DNA from: Clostridia bacterium
Lineage (GTDB): Bacteria; Bacillota; Clostridia; Christensenellales; Aristaeellaceae
Assembly: GCA_017429265.1 (NCBI GenBank)
Contig: JAFRPG010000090.1
Location: 176,069-240,068 of the forward strand
Direction of reading: 5' to 3'
DNA length: 64,000 nucleotides
The notes below the pieces were generated by a model, which was not told where the DNA came from, made no database searches, and saw only the letters and a program-made list of their open reading frames with translations. Below are positions 37,396 through 46,797 of the stretch, piece by piece; the first letter of the stretch is position 1; every line of letters begins with the position of its first letter. The position numbers were made by a program, and so were the translations under genes.

Positions 37396-37932
37396 ATGAA
37401 GACCTATGAGGAGATCGTCAGGGATTATCAGAAGAGACAGCACGACACCATGGTGGACACGCTGTCCACGGCGCTGACCTATGTGGATGAGATCGCGGTG
37501 GACACGGGCATCCTCGAAGAGACCGGCCTGATGACGGAACTGACCGGCGCGATCACGGGCGCGCTTCCGTTTGTGATCATCGCGGCGGCCGAAGGAACCA
37601 AGGTGATCCTCGGAAGAAAACCCATGAAGACAGGCGCGAAGGACGGCGCTTTCCGCATGGTCAAGACCGGCGCGGCGCTCGGACTCGGCGCTGCTGTCGC
37701 AACGGCAGCCGGCTTCATCCCGGCCATCCCGGTGACGATGGGCGTGCGGCTGCTCTTTGACCGCTACAAGCTCAAAGCCCTGACCGGACGCCGCGTGCAG
37801 AACCGGATCGAGCGCCTGCAGGAACTCCGCAGACAGCTGGAAAACCCGCAGGAAACCGCTCCGGACAGTCTCCCGGAGGCCACCCTGACACTGGATGAGC
37901 TCAGTGTCCCGGCAGCCGGCTGCATCGAATGA
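37396..37932 (+). CDS. Small glycine-rich membrane-associated protein
   Basis: 178 residues, family not recognised. A soluble start (MKTYEEIVRDYQKRQHD) is followed by two hydrophobic Ala/Gly-rich segments, about 48-68 (GAITGALPFVIIAAAEG) and 93-118 (GAALGLGAAVATAAGFIPAI). The latter resembles a glycine zipper. A basic helical stretch and an acidic tail follow. AAGGAGG precedes the ATG at 37396; an ATG six bases earlier overlaps the ribosome site. It lies 35 bp after the coiled-coil gene and ends at a terminator. Confidence 0.75.
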   Translation: MKTYEEIVRDYQKRQHDTMVDTLSTALTYVDEIAVDTGILEETGLMTELTGAITGALPFVIIAAAEGTKVILGRKPMKTGAKDGAFRMVKTGAALGLGAAVATAAGFIPAIPVTMGVRLLFDRYKLKALTGRRVQNRIERLQELRRQLENPQETAPDSLPEATLTLDELSVPAAGCIE

Positions 37933-37946
37933 CGTTCATGAAAACA

Positions 37947-37985
37947 CGTACAGCCCCGAAAGCCGAGGCTGTACGCTTTCTTTTT
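37947..37985 (+). terminator. Terminator of the small membrane protein pair
   Basis: CGTACAGCC (37947-37955) pairs with GGCTGTACG (37967-37975), then CTTTCTTTTT. It overlaps the stop of the convergent macro-domain gene. Confidence 0.85.
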
Positions 37986-39084
37986 ATGCGATGGAGGATC
38001 CGAGCGTGGCCTGCCCGAAGGCAAAGAGCGTCTCGTTGATCTCGTAGACGTCGTATTCTCCGCGCTCGATGAAGTAACGGATGATCATATCGAACCTGCT
38101 GGAGGCAGACAGGGTGTATCCGGCTTTCCGGAGCATCTCCTGCGTCTCGGCTTCGGAGAGTTCCAGCGCCAGCGCGAACGCGACCACGGTAGGCTTGCCC
38201 GGATGATAGCCCGGCTGGTTCTTGATCTTGCTGAACAGCTTGCGGTCCACATTGGCCCGTTTGTAGCAGGCCGAATCGGTGATCCCACGCTCGTCGATCT
38301 TGCGAAGGAGCATATCCCTGAAACTCTCGTCCATCTGCCTGAGATACAGCTCGAGAGACTGCGGCCGCGCGCCGCTGTCGCAGGGTGCCGCAGGTATCGC
38401 GGCCGGTGTCGCCTGACTGGGTTTGGGTGCCATGACCGGCGCGGCCGCTTCCGCAGCGGATCTCCTTGGCCGGATTTGCGTGATGCCTCTTCTCCTGCCG
38501 GGCGCGCTCTCGGCTTCGTCGGGCGCATTGTACGTGATGCTCTGCATCTGCGCAGCCCGGACTTCATTGTCACTCAGGAAGGATTGGATGTTGGCATACA
38601 GCCGCTGGCTGATCGCGTAGGAATCCGGATCATAGACGACCAGGAAGATGTCCATCTCGTGCTCCATCAGGAAGTCGCGGATGGCGTCCGTCCCGATGCG
38701 CAGCGCGACGTCCCGCGGAAAGCCGTAGGTCCCTGCCGAGAGGAGCGGAAAAGCAAGCGACCGGACTTCCCTGTCGAGGGCCGCGCGCATGCACGAGAAG
38801 TAGCATTCCCGGAGGATCTCCTTCTCCCCGTCCTCCCCGCCATGCCAGACCGGGCCGGCGGTGTGAATGATCCAGCGGCACGGCAGGCGGTACGCGTCCG
38901 TCACGGCCGCGCCGCCGACCGTGAGGCGGCCGATGGCCTTCGTCTCCAGATCGAGCTCCGGTCCGGCAGCGAGATGGATCTGGGCGTCCGTCCCGCCTTC
39001 CGCCAGGAAGTGCTCATTGGTCGGATCGACGATGGCATCCACGTCCATGCGCGTGATATCCTGACGGATAATCTGCAATGGCAT
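37984..39084 (-). CDS. Macro-domain protein with C-terminal helical (HTH-like) domain
   Basis: 366 residues. A macro domain (about 1-170) binds or hydrolyses ADP-ribose-type ligands: IVDPTNEHFLAEGGTDAQIH, RWIIHTAGPVWHGG, SLAFPLLSAGTYGFP. A Pro/Ala-rich linker (about 195-245) leads to an all-helical domain (about 248-360): RKIDERGITDSACYKRANV, DRKLFSKIK, ALELSEAETQEMLRKAGY and IIRYFIERGEYDVYEINETL. This reads like an XRE-related helix-turn-helix with an extra helix pair. Domains like this are known attached to macro domains in some Firmicutes; function is unsettled. The gene lies 6 bp before hemZ-MBL on the same strand. Confidence 0.87.
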   Translation of the reverse strand: MPLQIIRQDITRMDVDAIVDPTNEHFLAEGGTDAQIHLAAGPELDLETKAIGRLTVGGAAVTDAYRLPCRWIIHTAGPVWHGGEDGEKEILRECYFSCMRAALDREVRSLAFPLLSAGTYGFPRDVALRIGTDAIRDFLMEHEMDIFLVVYDPDSYAISQRLYANIQSFLSDNEVRAAQMQSITYNAPDEAESAPGRRRGITQIRPRRSAAEAAAPVMAPKPSQATPAAIPAAPCDSGARPQSLELYLRQMDESFRDMLLRKIDERGITDSACYKRANVDRKLFSKIKNQPGYHPGKPTVVAFALALELSEAETQEMLRKAGYTLSASSRFDMIIRYFIERGEYDVYEINETLFAFGQATLGSSIA

Positions 39085-39090
39085 CCGCTT

Positions 39091-40527
39091 TCACTCCTCC
39101 TCCGCAAACAGCCTGCGTTTTCTTTCGATCATCTCATCCGTGCGCTCAATGTACTGCCCAATATTGGAGACATTCGGCGCGCGCCCGATATGCCCCTCAT
39201 CCGGATAAATCCGCTTTGAGATACCGCCCGCCCCGAAGGCCAGGATATGCGTCTGCTCCTCCATGATGTCCACGTTGTACAGACAGGCGTGGTCCGGCAG
39301 GGCATAACCGACGTTTTCCTGCGCGCCGGCCATCTGCTTCTGCCGGTAGAGATAGTAGGGAGAAAGCCCCATCCCGCGGGCAGTCTCCCGTCCCATGGCC
39401 GTCATGGCGGCGGCTGTTGCGGCATCGGGCAGCGGGAACTGCTCCAGATGCAGGCGGGAGGACCGCTTGATCGCGAGGGTATGGACGGTCAGGCTCTCCG
39501 GACGAAGCTCACGGGCCGCGTCCATGGTCACGGCAAAGTCCTCAAGCGACTCCCCCGGCAGTCCGGCGATCACATCCATGTTGATATGATGAAAGCCGAG
39601 CTCCCGGGCCATCGCATAGGCCTCGCGGGTCTGGGCGGCCGTATGGGCGCGGCCGATGACGCGCAGGGTCCGGTCATTCATCGTCTGCGGATTGATGCTG
39701 ATCCTGCCGATCGGCGTGTCGCGGAGGATCCTCAGCTTCTCCGGGTTCAGCGTGTCCGGGCGCCCGGCCTCGACCGTGTACTCGCACGCCCCGGGGAAAC
39801 AGCGGAGCAGGGCCGACAGGAAGTGCCGGAGCTGATCTTCGTTCAGGGAGGTGGGCGTTCCTCCGCCGACATAGAGCGCACGCAGCTGCCTTCCGCTCTC
39901 CGCCAGGAGCTGGGCGCCGGCCTCCATCTCATGCTCCAGCGCCGCCAGGTAGGGCTCCACCAGGGTCCCCTTTCCCAGCTCACCGGACGAGAACGAGCAG
40001 TAGGAGCAGCGCGTCGTACAGAAGGGGATGCCGACATAGACGTCCACATAGCGGTCATCCGGGGGCGGCAGCTTCAGCTGGGAGAGCACCGTTTCCAGCA
40101 GGAGGTCCGCCTTCTCCGGCAGGACATCGAATCCGCCGATCAGCTGCTCCTTTGCCTCCTCCGGCGAGCAGCTGCGCTCCAGCTGCTCGTAGATCAGCCG
40201 GGTCGGGCGAATGCCGGTCAGGCTGCCCCAGGCCGGATGGATGCCGGTGCACAGGCGGCAGAGATCGTAGAGCGTCTGTCGGCACAGGCGCCGGCACGCG
40301 CGCCTCCTGTGGAGGGCGTTCACGCGTGCGTCGTTCGCTGTCTCCGGGAAGGGGACGGAACGCACAGTCCGCTGCTCCATCCCCTCGCAGACGCAGGTGA
40401 ATCCTTCGCCGTCGGCCGTCATCCGCCAGGTATAGAAGGGCTCGTCCGGCAGGCCGAAGAGGCGCGTGATCTGCACCAGATCCGGCTCGATGGAGGCCAG
40501 AGCCTCCCTGATTTCATGTTCCGGCAT
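39091..40527 (-). CDS. hemZ: HemZ, radical SAM coproporphyrinogen III oxidase-like protein
   Basis: 478 residues. The N-terminal region of about 155 residues, specific to HemZ, includes WGSLTGIRPTRLIYE. The radical SAM core then starts with VGIPFCTTRCSYCSF near 165 and continues with YVGGGTPTSLNEDQL, EAGRPDTL, RISINPQTM and NMDVIAGLPGES. HemZ of Bacillus is an oxygen-independent coproporphyrinogen oxidase homologue; its real role in anaerobes is not settled. The ATG overlaps the MBL stop (TGATG), with GGAGG 9 nt upstream. No other heme-synthesis genes are nearby. Confidence 0.92.
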   Translation of the reverse strand: MPEHEIREALASIEPDLVQITRLFGLPDEPFYTWRMTADGEGFTCVCEGMEQRTVRSVPFPETANDARVNALHRRRACRRLCRQTLYDLCRLCTGIHPAWGSLTGIRPTRLIYEQLERSCSPEEAKEQLIGGFDVLPEKADLLLETVLSQLKLPPPDDRYVDVYVGIPFCTTRCSYCSFSSGELGKGTLVEPYLAALEHEMEAGAQLLAESGRQLRALYVGGGTPTSLNEDQLRHFLSALLRCFPGACEYTVEAGRPDTLNPEKLRILRDTPIGRISINPQTMNDRTLRVIGRAHTAAQTREAYAMARELGFHHINMDVIAGLPGESLEDFAVTMDAARELRPESLTVHTLAIKRSSRLHLEQFPLPDAATAAAMTAMGRETARGMGLSPYYLYRQKQMAGAQENVGYALPDHACLYNVDIMEEQTHILAFGAGGISKRIYPDEGHIGRAPNVSNIGQYIERTDEMIERKRRLFAEEE

Positions 40528-41102
40528 CAGCCATGGCCTCCGTAGATCGTGTGGTCAGTCATCATCGGGCGCAGTTTTTTCAGGGAAGCGTACATCTCTC
40601 CGTCATTGCCGCCCGGCAGGTCCGTCCGCCCGTACCCCGCTCCGCCCGACATCACCGTATCGCCGGTGAAGAGCAGATTCCCCAGCTCAAAGCAGCTGCT
40701 GCCGGGCGTATGCCCCGGTGTGTGCAGGACTTTCAGCTCGAGCCCCGCATAGCGCAGGATGTCGCCGTCGCGGAAAGTGCCGGTCGGCGCGGGATAAGTC
40801 CCCGCGCTCCCGGTCATCCAGCTGACGTTCAGGATCGGATCGGTCGGCATGCCTCTGTCGGCCTCGTGGATCAGCAGCGGGGTCTCGGGCTTCATCAGGG
40901 CCCCGGCCGCGCCGATATGGTCAAAATGCCCGTGCGTGAGCAGGATGGCCGCGATCTTTCTGCCGCCGATGGCGTGCAGGATCTTTCCGGGTTCGTCGCC
41001 CGGGTCGATCACCAGACAATCCTCCCTCTCCGGCAGGAATACCACGTAGCATTTCTCCTCAATCATGCCGGTGACGACGCATACCACTTTCGGTTCACTC
41101 AT
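40527..41102 (-). CDS. Metallo-beta-lactamase-fold hydrolase (glyoxalase II-like)
   Basis: 191 residues, a minimal MBL fold. The zinc motif THGHFDHIG lies near 57, the later histidine in LHTPGHTPGSSC and the bridging aspartate in LFTGDTVMSGG, with a C-terminal GHG. It resembles small YcbL-type glyoxalase II hydrolases that cleave thioesters, but substrate is open. A weak AGAGG lies upstream of the ATG, and the stop overlaps the hemZ start. The pairing with HemZ is common in Clostridia. Confidence 0.9.
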   Translation of the reverse strand: MSEPKVVCVVTGMIEEKCYVVFLPEREDCLVIDPGDEPGKILHAIGGRKIAAILLTHGHFDHIGAAGALMKPETPLLIHEADRGMPTDPILNVSWMTGSAGTYPAPTGTFRDGDILRYAGLELKVLHTPGHTPGSSCFELGNLLFTGDTVMSGGAGYGRTDLPGGNDGEMYASLKKLRPMMTDHTIYGGHG

Positions 41103-41253
41103 TCACAGCGCCTCTTTATCGTGATCATTTTCACGGGAATATTACCATAGCCGGTGAAAAGCCGCAAGTCCATTCTGCGGGCGCGGTGCCGCGAGACGGC
41201 AAGGGCAGCGGAGCGATCCGGTGAAATACTATTAAAAATCTGTGACGTTTATG

Positions 41254-41282
41254 ATGACAAACAGAGAAAGATGTGCTATGAT
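41254..41282 (+). promoter_or_regulatory. Promoter of rplI-dnaB
   Basis: ATGACA (41254-41259), 17-nt spacer, TATGAT (41277-41282), giving a leader of about 60 nt before rplI. Confidence 0.6.
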
Positions 41283-41349
41283 ACGCTTGAATGGGCAGGT
41301 CTGCCGCCGCGGAACTGCCGGATTTCACAACACACATGAGGTGATCCGA

Positions 41350-41802
41350 ATGAAGGTCATTTTGCTTCAGGATGTCAAGGGCCAGGGCAAACGCGACGAC
41401 ATCATCACCGTCTCGGACGGCTATGCCCGCAATTTCCTCTTCCCGCAGAAGCTGGCCGCCGAGGCCACGTCCGGCGCAACCAAAGAGATCCAGCGCAAGC
41501 GCGCCGCCGAGGACGCCCGTGAGGCCGAGCGCCGCAGGGTCGCCACCGAGAAGGCCGCCCAGCTCAAGGGCAAGGTCATCGAGCTGCAGGTGAAGTGCGG
41601 CGAGAAGGGCCGTCTCTACGGCTCCGTCACCACCGCGGAGGTCGCCGAGCAGCTCAAGGCTCAGCACGGCGTGACCGTCGACAAGAAGAAGATCGAGCTC
41701 GCCGAGCAGGTCAAGCAGGTCGGCGATGTGCCGGTCAAGATCTGGGTGTACAGCGGCATCACCACCGACATGATCCTGCATGTCGTCCCGCTGGCCAAAT
41801 AA
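41350..41802 (+). CDS. rplI: 50S ribosomal protein bL9
   Basis: 150 residues, full length. The N-terminal domain [19 protein letters not shown] and [14 protein letters not shown] binds 23S rRNA. A long charged helix (about 42-75) connects to the C-terminal domain with [28 protein letters not shown] precedes the ATG at 41350. An in-frame ATG at 41242 lies upstream of the promoter and is rejected. dnaB follows 33 bp later, the usual Firmicutes order. Confidence 0.97.
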   Translation: MKVILLQDVKGQGKRDDIITVSDGYARNFLFPQKLAAEATSGATKEIQRKRAAEDAREAERRRVATEKAAQLKGKVIELQVKCGEKGRLYGSVTTAEVAEQLKAQHGVTVDKKKIELAEQVKQVGDVPVKIWVYSGITTDMILHVVPLAK

Positions 41803-41835
41803 CCGCAGCGAAACACAGAACCGGAGGTGAAGGAC

Positions 41836-43191
41836 ATGTCAGAGCTGCAGGCGGCAACCATGCCGAACAGTCCCGAGGCAGAGCGATGTGTCCTGGGCGC
41901 CATGCTGCAGGATCCCGCCTCCGTGATCAAGGCAGCGGAGGATTTGCAGCCCGAGGATTTCTATGATTCGGGCCACAGGGAGATCTTCGAGGCGATGATG
42001 TCCCTGTATTCCATGCAGCGGCCCGTCGATCTGACGACCGTGAACGTGGAACTGACCCGCCGGGGCTCCCTCGAGGGGATCGGCGGCACGGCGTATCTGA
42101 TCGGCCTGCGGCAGTATGTGCCGACCACCGCCAACGTCGACGCATACATCGCCGTCGTGGCGGAGAAGAGCACGCTCCGCCGCCTGATCATCGCGTCACA
42201 GAGCATCATCCAGGACAGCTACAGCCAGCAGAACCCCGTCACGGACGTGCTCAACCACGCCGAGAAGAGCATCTTCGATATCGTGATGAAGCGCGGTTCC
42301 TCCGAAGCCCTCAAGCCGATCCGGGAGGTCCTGCTCGACACCTTCAACACCATCGAAGACCTGGACCGGCTCAAGGGCGATATCGCCGGCGTGCCGACCG
42401 GCTTCCGCGATCTGGACAATCTGCTGACCGGCCTGCATCCCGGCGAGCTGATCCTCATCGGTGCCCGTCCCTCCATGGGCAAAACATCCTTCGCCATCAA
42501 CATCGCGACCTATGCCGGTCTCGCCGCAAAGCGCAACGTCGCGTTCTTCAGTCTGGAAATGCCGCGCGAGCAGATTGCGATGCGCATGCTCTGCGGCGAA
42601 GCGCACGTGGACATGCAGCGGGTGCGCCAGGGCAACCTGAGCATGGATGACTGGGACCGGCTGATCAACGCCATCAATCCCCTGGCGGCGTCGAACATCT
42701 TCATCGACGATACCGCCGGCATCACCCCGACGCAGCTGCGTTCCCGCTGCCGCCGCCTGATGATGGATCACGGCCTGGACCTGGTGGTTCTGGACTACCT
42801 CGGTCTGATGCGGATCGACGGGCGCGCGGAGAACCGTCAGCTGGAGGTCAGCGAGATATCCCGCTCGCTCAAGGCCATCGCGCTGGATCTGAAAATCCCG
42901 CTGATCGCCTGCGCGCAGCTCTCCCGCGCCCCCACGGCACGCTCCGAGAAGCGTCCGCAGCTGAGCGACCTGCGCGACTCCGGCTCCATCGAGCAGGACG
43001 CCGACGTCGTCATGTTCCTCCACCGCGAAGCCTATTACGACCCGAATTCGGATGAGAAGAACGTCGGCGAAGTCATCATCTCCAAGCAGCGCAACGGCCC
43101 GCTCGGTACCGTGAAGCTGGCCTGGCTGAGCGAGTTCGCGTCCTACGCCAACCTGCTCCCGCAGCAGGACGGCCAGGAGAAACCATATTGA
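41836..43191 (+). CDS. dnaB: Replicative DNA helicase DnaB
   Basis: 451 residues. Hexameric fork helicase. The N-terminal domain (about 1-150; MPNSPEAERCVLGAMLQDP) precedes the RecA-like domain with GARPSMGKTSFAINIA near 215 (Walker A), FFSLEMPREQIAMRML, the Walker B region LVVLDYLGLM near 320, and RDSGSIEQDADVVMFLHRE. GGAGG lies 8 nt before the ATG at 41836; a GTG three codons upstream would overlap the ribosome site. Intein-free and full length. Confidence 0.97.
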   Translation: MSELQAATMPNSPEAERCVLGAMLQDPASVIKAAEDLQPEDFYDSGHREIFEAMMSLYSMQRPVDLTTVNVELTRRGSLEGIGGTAYLIGLRQYVPTTANVDAYIAVVAEKSTLRRLIIASQSIIQDSYSQQNPVTDVLNHAEKSIFDIVMKRGSSEALKPIREVLLDTFNTIEDLDRLKGDIAGVPTGFRDLDNLLTGLHPGELILIGARPSMGKTSFAINIATYAGLAAKRNVAFFSLEMPREQIAMRMLCGEAHVDMQRVRQGNLSMDDWDRLINAINPLAASNIFIDDTAGITPTQLRSRCRRLMMDHGLDLVVLDYLGLMRIDGRAENRQLEVSEISRSLKAIALDLKIPLIACAQLSRAPTARSEKRPQLSDLRDSGSIEQDADVVMFLHREAYYDPNSDEKNVGEVIISKQRNGPLGTVKLAWLSEFASYANLLPQQDGQEKPY

Positions 43192-43213
43192 TCAAAGGAC
43201 GGAATCATGTTCT

Positions 43214-44251
43214 ATGAATGAGCAAATCAATGTCAGCAAACTGACGCCGGGCATGAGCTTCGCAGGGGACCTGCTGGTGCGCTCCATCGAAAAGCGTGTC
43301 GGAAAGACCGGCAGGGCCTATCTGGATCTGATGCTCGGCGATAAGACAGGCGATATCAACGGAAAGATCTGGGATCCGGACAGCGTGCCCGGCACGCCGG
43401 TGGCCGGCGGCGCCGTCACGGTCGAGGGCACGGTGGAGAGCTTCAACGGCAGGAACCAGATGCGGATCAACCGGATCCGTCCCGCTTCCAACCCTGACCT
43501 TCGCCTCCTGATCCCGGCTTCCCCGGAGCCCGCCCCGGTGATGCTGGCGCAGATCGACGCCGTGACCGACAGCTTTCGCAGCGGTTCGCTCCGCGCGCTG
43601 GTCCGCGAGATGCTCAATATGACCGGCGAATCCCTGAGCTACTACCCCGCCGCGCAGCGGATGCATCACGCCGAGCACGGCGGCCTGCTCCACCACATGA
43701 CCAGCATGCTGAGGATGGGCGAAAAGCTGTGCGAGGTCTATGAATATCTGGACCGCGATCTCCTGATGGCCGGCATTATCCTGCACGACCTGGCCAAGAC
43801 CGTCGAGCTGAAGAGTGATCGCTTCGGCAATGTCAGTGATTACACAGCGGACGGCATCCTGGTTGGGCACCTCGTGCGCGGTGCCGTGATGCTCCAGCAG
43901 GCTGCCGAAAAGGTCGGAGCCGACGAGGAGATGACCCTCCTTCTCCAGCACATGATGCTCAGCCATCACGGCGTACCGGAGTATGGCAGTCCGCGCCTCC
44001 CGATGACGCCCGAGGCGGAAGCCCTGCACTGGATCGATACCCTCGACGCCAAGATGAATGAGATGCAGGCGATCCAGGAGCGGACGCCCGTCGGGGTCTT
44101 CTCCGAGCGGATCGCTTACCTGGACGACCGCCGCATGTACCATCCGAACTGGCGCGGCGACCTGCAGGTGCCGGAAGATCCGCAGGAACCCGCCGCGGAG
44201 GAAACGCCTTCCGCACCGGACGCATCCGAAAACGGTTTGCTCCCATACTGA
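43214..44251 (+). CDS. yhaM: YhaM-like 3'-5' exoribonuclease (OB fold + HD domain)
   Basis: 345 residues. An OB-fold nucleic-acid-binding domain (about 1-100; KTGRAYLDLMLGDKTGDINGKIW) precedes an HD phosphohydrolase-type domain (about 150-300) with HHAEHGGLLHHMTSM, ILHDLAKTVEL and MLSHHG. Bacillus YhaM trims RNA and single-stranded DNA ends. An acidic Pro/Glu tail of about 30 residues is lineage-specific. It is 22 bp after dnaB in the same direction and probably co-transcribed. The ribosome site AAGGACGG is somewhat distant from the ATG. Confidence 0.9.
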   Translation: MNEQINVSKLTPGMSFAGDLLVRSIEKRVGKTGRAYLDLMLGDKTGDINGKIWDPDSVPGTPVAGGAVTVEGTVESFNGRNQMRINRIRPASNPDLRLLIPASPEPAPVMLAQIDAVTDSFRSGSLRALVREMLNMTGESLSYYPAAQRMHHAEHGGLLHHMTSMLRMGEKLCEVYEYLDRDLLMAGIILHDLAKTVELKSDRFGNVSDYTADGILVGHLVRGAVMLQQAAEKVGADEEMTLLLQHMMLSHHGVPEYGSPRLPMTPEAEALHWIDTLDAKMNEMQAIQERTPVGVFSERIAYLDDRRMYHPNWRGDLQVPEDPQEPAAEETPSAPDASENGLLPY

Positions 44252-44284
44252 ACCGAGAACCATAGAATCAAGGAGGACTCATTC

Positions 44285-45112
44285 ATGAAGAACGCCATGC
44301 TTGCCATCGTCCTGATCCTCTGTGCAGCCGTTCTCTGCGCCTGCGGCAGCGGTTCGCAGACGCCCGCCGCCGCGCCTTCTTCCTCGTCACAGGAAGCGGT
44401 CTCCGGCATCCCCCAGAACCTGGTCGGCGAGGGTTCTGACGCGGTCGATTACGATGCGGACTTCGGTGACTACGATCCGGCCGCCGAGGAAGACTTTGGC
44501 GATGTCGAGGATATCTACGAGAATCCCGCCGCAAACAACGCAACAGCGACGGCAACGCCTCCCCGTGTGAATGTCGGCGCCACGCCGCTGGTCATCGACC
44601 CGATCGACAAGCCGACGCCCACCCCCGCGCCCGCGCTCGCCTTCAATACCTTCGTCACCTACGACGCCACCAAGCTACGTCTCTCCTTCCAGGCCCCCGA
44701 GAACTGGACGATCGACGACAGCCTGCCGGATACCTACATCCTTACCAACCCCAGCACCCGTGTCTCCTACCAGGCGCAGCTGATGATCACATCGAAGGCC
44801 GTGTCCACGGAATACACGACCAGCGACCTCAACCGTGAGGTGAAGAGCGTCCTCAGCGCCATCCGGGCGGAATACTCCGGCTTTGAGCCCAGCAATACCG
44901 CGGAGCGCACGCTCTTCGACAAGAAGGGCCGCTATGCCGACTTCACCGGCACCCTCAAGGGGACGGACATCAAGGTGTGGGGCCGCGTGCACGCCGTGAC
45001 CGTCAACAAGACCCTCGTGGTCGTGCGCATGACCGCTCCGCTGGAATACAGGAACGTGTACAAGAACACCGTTTACCCGAAGTTCCGCGAAACCGTCAAG
45101 TTCACGCGATAA
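44285..45112 (+). CDS. Lipoprotein of unknown function
   Basis: 275 residues. The signal sequence ends in the lipobox LCAC (Cys near 20). A Ser/Ala/Pro linker and an acidic Asp/Glu/Tyr stretch (about 45-80) follow, then a Thr/Pro run (PTPTPAPAL). The globular domain (about 120-275; LRLSFQAPENWTIDDSLPD, YILTNPSTRVSYQAQLMI) looks like the PsbP/DUF1795-type folds found in lipoproteins, but the match is only by eye. AAGGAGG lies 8 nt before the ATG. It sits between yhaM and the sugar kinase in one direction. Confidence 0.8.
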   Translation: MKNAMLAIVLILCAAVLCACGSGSQTPAAAPSSSSQEAVSGIPQNLVGEGSDAVDYDADFGDYDPAAEEDFGDVEDIYENPAANNATATATPPRVNVGATPLVIDPIDKPTPTPAPALAFNTFVTYDATKLRLSFQAPENWTIDDSLPDTYILTNPSTRVSYQAQLMITSKAVSTEYTTSDLNREVKSVLSAIRAEYSGFEPSNTAERTLFDKKGRYADFTGTLKGTDIKVWGRVHAVTVNKTLVVVRMTAPLEYRNVYKNTVYPKFRETVKFTR

Positions 45113-45127
45113 GAAAGGATGGACTGT

Positions 45128-46726
45128 ATGAACGCTCAGCAGGCGATCGCTTCCGGAAAGGTTTGGCTGGGAATTGAATTCGGCTCGACCCGCATCAAGG
45201 CTGTCCTGATCGGACCCGATCATCAGCCGATAGCCTCCGGCAGCCATGTGTGGCAGGATCAGCTCCTCGACGGTGTCTGGACGTACAGCCTGGATGCCAT
45301 TCACGCCGGCCTTCGGGACTGCTACCGCGACCTCAAGCAGCAGGTGAAGGATCAGTACGGTGAAACCCTGAAGACCCTGTCCGGCTTCGGCGTCAGTGCC
45401 ATGATGCACGGCTATCTGGCCTTTGACGCGCAGATGAACCAGCTCGTACCCTTCCGCACCTGGCGCAACACCATCACCGGAGCCGCCGCGGCCGAGATGA
45501 CGGAGCTCCTGCAGTTCAACATCCCCCAGCGCTGGTCCGCCGCGCATCTGCACCAGGCGGTGCTGAACGGTGAGGATCACCTGCGGAAGCTCGCATTCAT
45601 CACGACCCTGGCCGGTTATGTCCACTGGCTGCTGAGCGGTGAGAAGGTCCTCGGCGTGGGCGACGCCGCCGGCATGTTCCCCATCGACAGCACGCGCTGC
45701 GACTGGGATTACGCCATGATCGACAAGTATCAGACCCTGATCGCCGGCCGCGGCTATCCCTGGACGGTGCGGGAGATCCTCCCCCGTGTCCTGTGCGCCG
45801 GCGAGTCCGCCGGCTGCCTGACGGCAGACGGTGCCCGCTTCCTCGATCCTGACGGTGACCTGCAGCCCGGCGCCGTGATGTGCCCGCCCGAAGGCGACGC
45901 GGGCACCGGCATGGTCGCCACCAACAGCGTGGCTCCGCGCACGGGCAATGTGTCGGCCGGCACGTCCGTCTTCGCGATGATCGTGCTGGAGAAGGCGCTC
46001 AGCGAGCTCCATACCGAAATCGATATGGTGACGACGCCCTCCGGCATGCCCGTCGCCATGGTGCACTGCAACACCTGCACTTCCGACCTGAACGCATGGG
46101 TGAAGCTGTTTGCGCAGACGCTGCAGCTCTTCGGCTCCGATGTGAGCATGGATGAAATCTACACCAAGCTCTTCCGTGCCGCCCTGGAGGGCGATCCCGA
46201 CTGCGGCGGACTCACGGCGTTCAACTATTATTCCGGCGAGCCTGTCACCGGCACCGACGAAGGCGTGCCGATGTTCACGCGCAGACCCGATCTCCCGATG
46301 ACCCTGCCGAACTTCATGCGTATGCAGCTGATGAGCGCTCTGGCCACCCTCGCCATCGGCATGAAAACCCTGACCGAAAAGGAGAAGGTCGCGATCGACA
46401 GCGTTCTCGGACACGGCGGTCTGTTCAAGACCCCCGAGGTCGGTCAGCGCATCCTGTCCGCGGCCATCCGCTGCCCCGTCACCGTGATGGAGACGGCGGG
46501 CGAAGGCGGCGCCTGGGGCATCGCCCTGCTGGCCGCCTATGCGACCGAAAAGGCGGAGAACGAAAGCCTGCAGGATTACCTGAACCGCTGCGTCTTTGCC
46601 GGCGCGAAATCCGTCACACTGCAGGCGGATGAAAGTGAGATCGATGGCTTTGACGCCTACCTGGCCCGCTTTGAGAAGCTGATCCCTGCCGAAAAGGCCT
46701 GCGCAAGCGCCTGCTACGGCGGCTGA
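45128..46726 (+). CDS. FGGY-family carbohydrate kinase
   Basis: 532 residues. The FGGY_N domain opens with [18 protein letters not shown]. The FGGY_C domain contains [15 protein letters not shown] and the late ATP-site block [20 protein letters not shown], ending [17 protein letters not shown]. The family phosphorylates pentoses and other sugars (xylulose, ribulose, gluconate); substrate cannot be assigned, though the convergent xylanase makes a pentulose plausible. The ATG at 45128 is chosen because AAAGGA lies about 9 nt upstream; an ATG at 45119 directly abuts that site. A strong bidirectional terminator follows. Confidence 0.87.
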   Translation: MNAQQAIASGKVWLGIEFGSTRIKAVLIGPDHQPIASGSHVWQDQLLDGVWTYSLDAIHAGLRDCYRDLKQQVKDQYGETLKTLSGFGVSAMMHGYLAFDAQMNQLVPFRTWRNTITGAAAAEMTELLQFNIPQRWSAAHLHQAVLNGEDHLRKLAFITTLAGYVHWLLSGEKVLGVGDAAGMFPIDSTRCDWDYAMIDKYQTLIAGRGYPWTVREILPRVLCAGESAGCLTADGARFLDPDGDLQPGAVMCPPEGDAGTGMVATNSVAPRTGNVSAGTSVFAMIVLEKALSELHTEIDMVTTPSGMPVAMVHCNTCTSDLNAWVKLFAQTLQLFGSDVSMDEIYTKLFRAALEGDPDCGGLTAFNYYSGEPVTGTDEGVPMFTRRPDLPMTLPNFMRMQLMSALATLAIGMKTLTEKEKVAIDSVLGHGGLFKTPEVGQRILSAAIRCPVTVMETAGEGGAWGIALLAAYATEKAENESLQDYLNRCVFAGAKSVTLQADESEIDGFDAYLARFEKLIPAEKACASACYGG

Positions 46727-46746
46727 TCTCCTGTTCACAACAGCGA

Positions 46747-46794
46747 AAAACGCACTGTGTCCGATGATGGAAGCCATCACGCACAGTGCGTTTT
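46747..46794. terminator. Bidirectional terminator between sugar kinase and xylanase
   Basis: AAAACGCACTGTG pairs with CACAGTGCGTTTT around a long loop. A-rich and T-rich flanks let it stop transcription from both sides. Confidence 0.88.
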
Positions 46795-46797
46795 CGT

